Source: Actinoplanes sp. L3-i22 (GTDB taxonomy: Bacteria; Actinomycetota; Actinomycetes; Mycobacteriales; Micromonosporaceae). Taken from it: DNA of 64,000 bases. Position numbers and translations under genes: made by a program. Shown here in pieces: positions 59,098 to 64,000 of this stretch (the first letter of the stretch is position 1; each line of letters begins with the position of its first letter). The stretch spans positions 8,812,501 to 8,876,500 of the forward strand of contig NZ_AP024745.1 of assembly GCF_019704555.1 (NCBI RefSeq), written 5' to 3'. The notes below the pieces were generated by a model. The model was not told the DNA's origin. It saw only the letters and a list, made by a program, of their open reading frames with translations, and did not search any database.

Positions 59098-59652
59098 TCA
59101 CCCCGGGCGGCCGCCGAAGGTCCACGTGTGCACCTCGACGGCGGCGTACCGGCCGGCGGTCAGAATCTCGCGGGCCTCGACCGGCGAGGCCGCACTGACC
59201 AGCGCGGCCGTACCCAGCCACTGCGAGCCGTCGTCCGAGAGCAGCGGGCCGTAGGCGATCAGCGCGGCGCCGGCCGGCGGGTCCAGATCCGCGGCCGGAC
59301 CCGCGGACAGACCCAGGACCAGGAAATACGGCCCACCGTCGCGGCCGGGCGGGAAGTCCCACATGGTCCGGCCGAGGCGGTTCTCCCAGCGGCGGATCAG
59401 CACGTCCCGATACGCCCCGGCCTGGTAGCCCGGCTCGTCGAAGGCGAACGCGCGGGCCGCCGCCGCGTCCGGCAGGGTGAGGACGTGCAGGCTGCCGGTC
59501 AGCGTGTCGCCCTCGAACGTGGGACCCCGGGCGATCATCGCGCCGGCGAAGCCGTCCATATACCCCCAGTGCGCCTCTCGCAGGGCGAATCGCAGGTCAC
59601 CCGAGCCGGGCCGGTCACGGTGGTAACAGAGGAACTCCACGGCGGCGATCAT
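59098..59652 (-). CDS. YciI-like protein
   Basis: A 184-residue protein from an ATG at 59652. The N-terminal 95 residues match the YCII domain (AVEFLCYHRDRPGSGDLRFALREAHWGYMDGFAGAMIARGPTF, then TGSLHVLTLPDAAAARAFAFDEPGYQAGAYRDVLIRRWENRLG); the rest looks like a second, diverged copy (GGPYFLVLGLSAGPA ... AREILTAGRYAAVEVHTWTFGG). YciI proteins are small ferredoxin-like folds, mostly of unknown activity. It is divergent from the copper operon and may share its operator. Confidence 0.72.
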   Translation of the reverse strand: MIAAVEFLCYHRDRPGSGDLRFALREAHWGYMDGFAGAMIARGPTFEGDTLTGSLHVLTLPDAAAARAFAFDEPGYQAGAYRDVLIRRWENRLGRTMWDFPPGRDGGPYFLVLGLSAGPAADLDPPAGAALIAYGPLLSDDGSQWLGTAALVSAASPVEAREILTAGRYAAVEVHTWTFGGRPG

Positions 59653-59666
59653 ATCCGGCTCATTGG

Positions 59667-59681
59667 TACCCCCCAGGGGTA
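59667..59681. promoter_or_regulatory. CsoR-like copper operator
   Basis: TACCCCCCAGGGGTA: half-sites TACCCC and GGGGTA separated by three bases, the shape of CsoR-family binding sites. TATGGT at 59686-59691 follows and is a likely -10 element, immediately followed by the GGAGG of the His-rich protein gene. No CsoR gene is in the window. Confidence 0.72.
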
Positions 59682-59697
59682 TGTGTATGGTGGAGGT

Positions 59698-60576
59698 ATG
59701 AAGACTTCGGTGCGGCTCATCGCGTACGCCACGGGATTGATCGTGGTTTTCGCAGGCGCCGCGGGTGCCGGTCGGGCCTTCGGGCCGGCGGGGAAACCGG
59801 CGCCGGCGCACACCGAGGCGCACGCGGTCGCCGACGAGCACGCCGGGCACGAGGCGACCGTGCTGCCCGCGGGGTTGCAGGTCACCCAGGCCGGATACAC
59901 ATTGAGTCCGCTGACCACATTGTTCATGTCAGGTAAGACGCAGACGTTCGCGTTCCGGATTCTCGGACCGGACGGACGTTCCGTGACGCAGTTCACCCCC
60001 GAGCACGGAACCGAGCTGCACCTGATCGTCGTCCGGCAGGACATGAGTGGCTATCAGCATCTGCACCCGGTCCGGGCCGCCGACGGCACCTGGTCGGCGC
60101 CGGTGACCATTCGCGAGCCGGGGGCCTATCGCGCCTTCGCCGACTTCACGCCCCGCGCCCGCGCGGAGAACATGGTGCTCGGCGTCGACCTGACCGCCCC
60201 CGGTGACTACCAGCCCCGCCTGCTGCCGCAGCCCACCTGGGAGACCACCGTCGACGGCTACACCGTGACCCGGGCCGGCGAGCCCCAGTCCGGCGCCGCC
60301 TCCTGGCTGACCGTCTCGGTGAGCAGAAACGGTCAGCCGGTGACCCTGGAGCCCTATCTGGGCTCGTTCGGCCACCTGGTCGCGCTGCGCCAGGGCGACC
60401 TCGCCTACCTGCACATGCATCCGCAGGCCGGCACCCCCGCCGGGCCGGACGTCACGGTGAACGCGGACGTGCCCTCCACCGGGGCCTATCGATTGTTCTT
60501 CGAGTTCCAGCACGGCGGGAAGGTGCATCTCGCCGAGTTCACCGCCGTCACCGGCGCCGGCCACACCCACAACTGA
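59698..60576 (+). CDS. Exported His-rich copper-associated protein
   Basis: A 292-residue exported protein with an N-terminal hydrophobic segment (LIAYATGLIVVFAGAAGAG) and His clusters: AHTEAHAVADEHAGHEA, QHLHPV and YLHMHPQAG. Two beta-sandwich-like halves each carry a H-x-H-P motif, which suggests copper-ligand sites. GGAGG directly precedes the ATG. It lies 10 bases before the CopA gene and behind a CsoR-like site, so it is probably a copper chaperone or sequestering protein of the envelope; no named family. Confidence 0.75.
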   Translation: MKTSVRLIAYATGLIVVFAGAAGAGRAFGPAGKPAPAHTEAHAVADEHAGHEATVLPAGLQVTQAGYTLSPLTTLFMSGKTQTFAFRILGPDGRSVTQFTPEHGTELHLIVVRQDMSGYQHLHPVRAADGTWSAPVTIREPGAYRAFADFTPRARAENMVLGVDLTAPGDYQPRLLPQPTWETTVDGYTVTRAGEPQSGAASWLTVSVSRNGQPVTLEPYLGSFGHLVALRQGDLAYLHMHPQAGTPAGPDVTVNADVPSTGAYRLFFEFQHGGKVHLAEFTAVTGAGHTHN

Positions 60577-60585
60577 GGATCCGCG

Positions 60586-62805
60586 ATGATTGTCGAGCTT
60601 GAGATCGGCGGGATGACCTGCGCGTCCTGCGCCTCGCGGATCGAGAAGAAGCTGAACCGGATGGACGGCGTCAGCGCCTCGGTCAACTACGCCACGGAGA
60701 AGGCTTCGGTGACCGCGCCGGCGGGCGTGACCGTGGCCGACCTGATCGCGACGGTCGAAAAGACGGGCTATACAGCCGCGCTGCCGACCGCCGAGCCGGA
60801 GCAACCGGAGACGTCGGATCCGCTGCGGACCCGGCTGCTGATCTCCGCCCTGCTCAGCCTCCCGGTGATCGTGCTGGCCATGGTCCCGGCCTGGCAGTTC
60901 ACCTACTGGCAGTGGCTGTCGCTGACCCTGGCCGCCCCGGTCGTCGTCTACGGAGGCTGGCCGTTCCACCGAGCCGCCTGGACCAACCTCCGGCACGGCG
61001 CGGCCACCATGGACACGCTGATCTCGCTCGGCACGCTCGCCGCGTTCGGCTGGTCGCTGTGGGCGCTGTTCCTGGGCACGGCCGGCGAGCCGGGCATGAC
61101 CCACCCGTTCCGCCTGGACATCGCCCGCACCGACGGCGCCGGCAACATCTACCTGGAAGCGGCCGCCGGCGTCACCACGTTCCTGCTGGCCGGCCGGTAT
61201 TTCGAGGCCCGGGCCAAGCGCCGTGCCGGCTCCGCGCTGCGCGCGCTGCTGGAGATGGGCGCCAAGGACGTCGCGGTGCTGCGCGAGGCGCACGAGATCC
61301 GGGTCCCGATCGACAGCCTGGCCGTCGGTGACCGCTTCGTGGTCCGCCCGGGGGAGAAGATCGCCACCGACGGCGTCGTCGAGGACGGGTCGTCCGCGGT
61401 CGACGAGTCGATGCTGACCGGCGAGAGCATGCCGGTCGAGGTGGCCCCGGGCGCCACCGTGACCGGCGGCACGGTCAACGCCGGCGGCCGCCTGATCGTC
61501 CGGGCCACCCGGGTCGGCGCGGAGACCCAGTTGGCCCAGATGGCCCGGCTGGTCGAGCAGGCCCAGACCGGCAAGGCCAGCGTGCAGCGCCTCGCCGACC
61601 GGATCTCCGGCGTCTTCGTCCCGATCGTGATCGGGCTCGCGGTCGCCACGCTGGGCTGGTGGTTCGGCACCGGCGCCGGCTGGACGTCCGCGTTCACCGC
61701 CGCGGTGGCCGTCCTGATCATCGCCTGCCCGTGCGCCCTGGGCCTGGCCACCCCGACGGCGCTGCTGGTCGGAACCGGTCGCGGCGCCCAGCTCGGCATC
61801 CTGATCAAGGGACCGGAGGCGCTCGAGTCCACCCGCCGCGTCGACACGATCGTCCTGGACAAGACCGGCACGGTGACCACCGGGCAGATGGCCCTGGCCG
61901 CCGTCCGCCCCACCTCCGGCCAGGATCCGGCCGAGCTGCTCCAGCTGGCCGCGGCGGTCGAGTCCGCTTCCGAACACCCGATCGCCAAGGCGATCGCCAC
62001 CGAGCTGGCTGCGCCGGTCACGGTGGGCGATTTCACCAGCTTCGCCGGATTTGGGGTACGTGGTGAGGTAACCGGCCGCGACGTCCTGGCCGGCCGGATC
62101 GCCCTGCTGGAGCGGGCGGGCTGGACCATCCCGGCCGAGGTCACGGCGGCCGTCGACGCAGAGGAGTCGGCCGGCCGGACAGCGATCGTCGCCGGCTGGG
62201 ACGGCGCGGCCCGCGGCGTCCTGGCGGTCGCCGACACGGTCAAGCCGACCAGCCGGGCGGCCGTCGCCGGCCTGCGGAAACTCGGCCTGACCCCGATCCT
62301 GCTGACCGGGGACAACGAGCGGGTCGCCCGGACGGTGGCCGCCGAGGTCGGGATCGACGAGGTGATCGCCGAGGTCCTGCCGGCCGACAAGGTCGCGGTG
62401 ATCGAGCGCCTGCAGAAGTCCGGCAAGGTGGTCGCGATGGTCGGCGACGGCGTCAACGACGCGGCCGCGCTGGCCCAGGCCGACCTGGGGCTGGCCATGG
62501 GCACCGGCACCGACGTGGCGATCGAGGCGTCCGACCTGACCCTGGTCCGCGGCGACCTGACGGTGGCGGTCGACGCGATCCGCCTGTCCCGCCGGACGTT
62601 GCGCATCATCCAGGGCAACCTGTTCTGGGCGTTCGCCTACAACGTGGCCGCGCTCCCACTGGCCGCCGCCGGCCTGCTGAACCCGATGATCGCCGGCGCC
62701 GCGATGGCCTTCTCCTCGGTCTTCGTCGTGGCCAACAGCCTCCGCCTGCGCACCTTCACCCCGGCCAGCGCCCGCCTGGCCCTCACCGCCACCTCCGAGC
62801 ACTGA
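60586..62805 (+). CDS. copA: Copper-exporting P1B-type ATPase (CopA)
   Basis: A 739-residue P-type ATPase. One N-terminal heavy-metal domain ([17 protein letters not shown], Cys12 and Cys15), the membrane metal site Cys381-Pro-Cys383 ([16 protein letters not shown]), the phosphorylation motif DKTGT (Asp425), [10 protein letters not shown] of the nucleotide domain and [11 protein letters not shown] are intact. MTLISLGT-type helices and the [19 protein letters not shown] end are typical of Cu(I)-ATPases. GAGG lies 7 bases before the ATG. Confidence 0.94.
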   Translation: MIVELEIGGMTCASCASRIEKKLNRMDGVSASVNYATEKASVTAPAGVTVADLIATVEKTGYTAALPTAEPEQPETSDPLRTRLLISALLSLPVIVLAMVPAWQFTYWQWLSLTLAAPVVVYGGWPFHRAAWTNLRHGAATMDTLISLGTLAAFGWSLWALFLGTAGEPGMTHPFRLDIARTDGAGNIYLEAAAGVTTFLLAGRYFEARAKRRAGSALRALLEMGAKDVAVLREAHEIRVPIDSLAVGDRFVVRPGEKIATDGVVEDGSSAVDESMLTGESMPVEVAPGATVTGGTVNAGGRLIVRATRVGAETQLAQMARLVEQAQTGKASVQRLADRISGVFVPIVIGLAVATLGWWFGTGAGWTSAFTAAVAVLIIACPCALGLATPTALLVGTGRGAQLGILIKGPEALESTRRVDTIVLDKTGTVTTGQMALAAVRPTSGQDPAELLQLAAAVESASEHPIAKAIATELAAPVTVGDFTSFAGFGVRGEVTGRDVLAGRIALLERAGWTIPAEVTAAVDAEESAGRTAIVAGWDGAARGVLAVADTVKPTSRAAVAGLRKLGLTPILLTGDNERVARTVAAEVGIDEVIAEVLPADKVAVIERLQKSGKVVAMVGDGVNDAAALAQADLGLAMGTGTDVAIEASDLTLVRGDLTVAVDAIRLSRRTLRIIQGNLFWAFAYNVAALPLAAAGLLNPMIAGAAMAFSSVFVVANSLRLRTFTPASARLALTATSEH

Positions 62806-62849
62806 CAAACGCGGCACGGCGCCGGCCCATCGTGCTGCGGACCGGCGCC

Positions 62850-62968
62850 GCGCGACGTGACGGCGCGCGACGGGATGGCGCGCGACGGGATGGCGCGCGA
62901 CGGACCTCGCGCCATTTGTGCGGGACGTGGAAGGCCCGGTCTCGCAACGTGCTGCCGGGACGCGGAAG
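62850..62968. repeat. Short tandem repeats between copA and tuf
   Basis: Three copies of a 15-bp unit GGCGCGCGACGGGAT type at about 62860-62905, and a first imperfect copy of the later hairpin sequence (GGAAGGCCCGGTCTCGCAAC) at about 62930-62950. Nothing here suggests a gene. Confidence 0.65.
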
Positions 62969-63000
62969 GCCCGGTCCCGCAACGTGCTGCGGGACCGGGC
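62969..63000. terminator. Terminator between convergent copA and tuf
   Basis: Perfect 13-bp stem GCCCGGTCCCGCA / TGCGGGACCGGGC with loop ACGTGC, directly before the stop codon of the minus-strand EF-Tu gene and 163 bases after copA; probably serves both genes. Confidence 0.8.
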
Positions 63001-63005
63001 GTTTC

Positions 63006-64000
63006 CTAGTCGAGCAGTTCGGTGACGGTGCCGGCGGCGACCGTGCGGTTGCCCTCGCGGACCGCGAAGCCGAGGCCGACCTCCAGCGCGACCGGCTTGC
63101 CCAGCCGGACCGTCACGGCGTCCAGCGTGTCGCCCGGCATGACCAGGTCCCGGTCGCCCAGGTCCATCCCGCCGGACACGTCCGTCGTGTGGAAGTAGAA
63201 CTGCGGACGATAGTTCGCCTCGAACGGGGTGTGCCGCCCGCCCTCAGCCGCCGTCAAGGCGTACATCCGAGCCTGGAACGCCATGTGCGGACGCACCGAA
63301 CCCGGCGCCGCGAGCACCTGGCCCCGCTCGACCTGGTCCCGCTTGACACCGCGCAGCAGCACCGCCGCGTTGTCGCCGGCCTGCGCCGACTCCAGCACCT
63401 TGCCGAACGTCTCCAGCCCGGTCGCGACGCTGGTCAGCGTCGGCCCGAGGCCGACGATCTCGACCTGCTCTCCGGCCCGGAGCTCGCCCCGCTCGACCTT
63501 GCCGGTGACGACCGTGCCCCGCCCGCTGATCGAGAGCACGTTCTCGATCGGCATCAGGAACGGCTCGACCAGCGAACGCTCCGGGATCGGCACGTACGCG
63601 TCGACCGCGTCGAGCAGCTCGACGATCGAACCGACCCAGCGCGGGTCGCCCTCGAGCGCCTTGAGCGCGCTGACCCGGATCACCGGCACCTCGTCGCCGG
63701 GGAACCCGTACTCGGACAGCAGCTCCCGGACCTCGAGCTCGACCAGGTCGAGCAGCTCCGGGTCGTCCGCCATGTCGCTCTTGTTCAACGCCACCACCAG
63801 GTGCGGGACGCCGACCCGCTGGGCGAGCAGCACGTGCTCGCGGGTCTGCGGCATCGAGCCGTCCTGGGCGGACACGACCAGGATCGCGCCGTCCACCTGC
63901 GCCGCCCCCGTGATCATGTTCTTCACGTAGTCGGCGTGGCCGGGCATGTCGACGTGGGCGTAGTGCCGTCCCGCGGTCTCGTACTCGACGTGCGCGATGG
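63006..64000 (-). CDS. tuf: Elongation factor Tu, divergent copy, 5' end beyond window
   Basis: About 330 C-terminal residues of EF-Tu; the frame continues past base 64000. The G domain is represented by [18 protein letters not shown] (G3), NKSDM (G4) and [10 protein letters not shown] (G5), followed by domains 2 and 3. It differs from the standard actinobacterial protein at several usually invariant places: [37 protein letters not shown], and the C-terminus ends [10 protein letters not shown] rather than GAGTVTKIIK. It is alone, not beside fusA. This matches a second tuf paralogue such as Streptomyces tuf3. Confidence 0.9.
   Translation of the reverse strand, partial: IAHVEYETAGRHYAHVDMPGHADYVKNMITGAAQVDGAILVVSAQDGSMPQTREHVLLAQRVGVPHLVVALNKSDMADDPELLDLVELEVRELLSEYGFPGDEVPVIRVSALKALEGDPRWVGSIVELLDAVDAYVPIPERSLVEPFLMPIENVLSISGRGTVVTGKVERGELRAGEQVEIVGLGPTLTSVATGLETFGKVLESAQAGDNAAVLLRGVKRDQVERGQVLAAPGSVRPHMAFQARMYALTAAEGGRHTPFEANYRPQFYFHTTDVSGGMDLGDRDLVMPGDTLDAVTVRLGKPVALEVGLGFAVREGNRTVAAGTVTELLD

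Noticed and set aside
59929..62982. 1017-codon minus-strand open frame
   Set aside because: Antisense of copA; composition is typical of GC-rich shadow frames.

Overview
The window is GC-rich (roughly 70% or more) with strong third-position GC bias, many GTG starts, frequent 1-4 nt start/stop overlaps and several candidate leaderless promoters (a -10 hexamer 5-8 nt before the start codon). With a CslA/GlxA-type hyphal-tip glycan pair, ECF sigma factors, a GerW-like protein and many glycan hydrolases, this points to a filamentous soil actinomycete, most likely of the Micromonosporaceae (Actinoplanes-like). The family assignment is inference; no rRNA or tRNA is present to test it. I found no prophage, transposase, CRISPR array or integrase.

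Layout. 1-0.9 kb: end of a CaiB-type CoA-transferase and an isochorismatase-fold hydrolase. 1.05-5.6 kb (minus strand): a secreted alpha/beta hydrolase, then an ABC transporter/histidine kinase/response regulator operon. 6.3-9.9 kb: translationally coupled cslA-like glycosyltransferase and glxA-like radical copper oxidase. 10-13.4 kb: small proteins, a HEAT-repeat protein and a membrane diguanylate cyclase. 13.4-17.5 kb: a Tat-type beta-propeller protein divergent from an ECF sigma/membrane-protein pair across a nearly symmetrical ECF-like promoter, then a GH6 lipoprotein and another lipoprotein. 17.6-22 kb: P-loop kinase, propeller protein, methyltransferase, and two divergent single-pass membrane proteins, one with an AbfB-like domain.

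22.1-28.5 kb: a beta-galactoside uptake operon (GH42, ABC binding protein, two permeases) and a divergent LacI regulator around a triple-palindrome operator. 28.5-31.6 kb: tandem repeats, a GerW-like protein and an ABC/PadR operon. 31.7-34 kb: an overlapping ECF sigma, triplicated-repeat membrane protein and amidoligase-like enzyme, the best candidate for an undescribed system. 34-37.3 kb: a surface protein, low-complexity DNA with a G-quadruplex motif, and a GH43 arabinanase.

37.4-46 kb: a gallate/tannin catabolic locus. A secreted tannase (45.9 kb end) would release gallate, an AAHS-type MFS carrier would import it, a VOC-fold extradiol dioxygenase would open the ring, and GalD-, GalB- and GalC-like enzymes would convert oxalomesaconate to pyruvate and oxaloacetate. 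A GntR/FCD regulator lies inside, and six copies of one palindrome mark its three promoter regions. 46-49.5 kb: alpha/beta hydrolase, LysR regulator, and an SDR/TetR divergent pair with a palindromic operator. 49.6-58.8 kb: an aerobic CO dehydrogenase operon (coxM-S-L, XdhC-YHS, MocA-like, coxD, coxG, coxE) whose CoxL carries the form I motif, with a divergent second XdhC. 59-62.8 kb: a copper operon (secreted His-rich protein and CopA) behind a CsoR-like site. The window ends in a divergent EF-Tu gene cut by the right edge.
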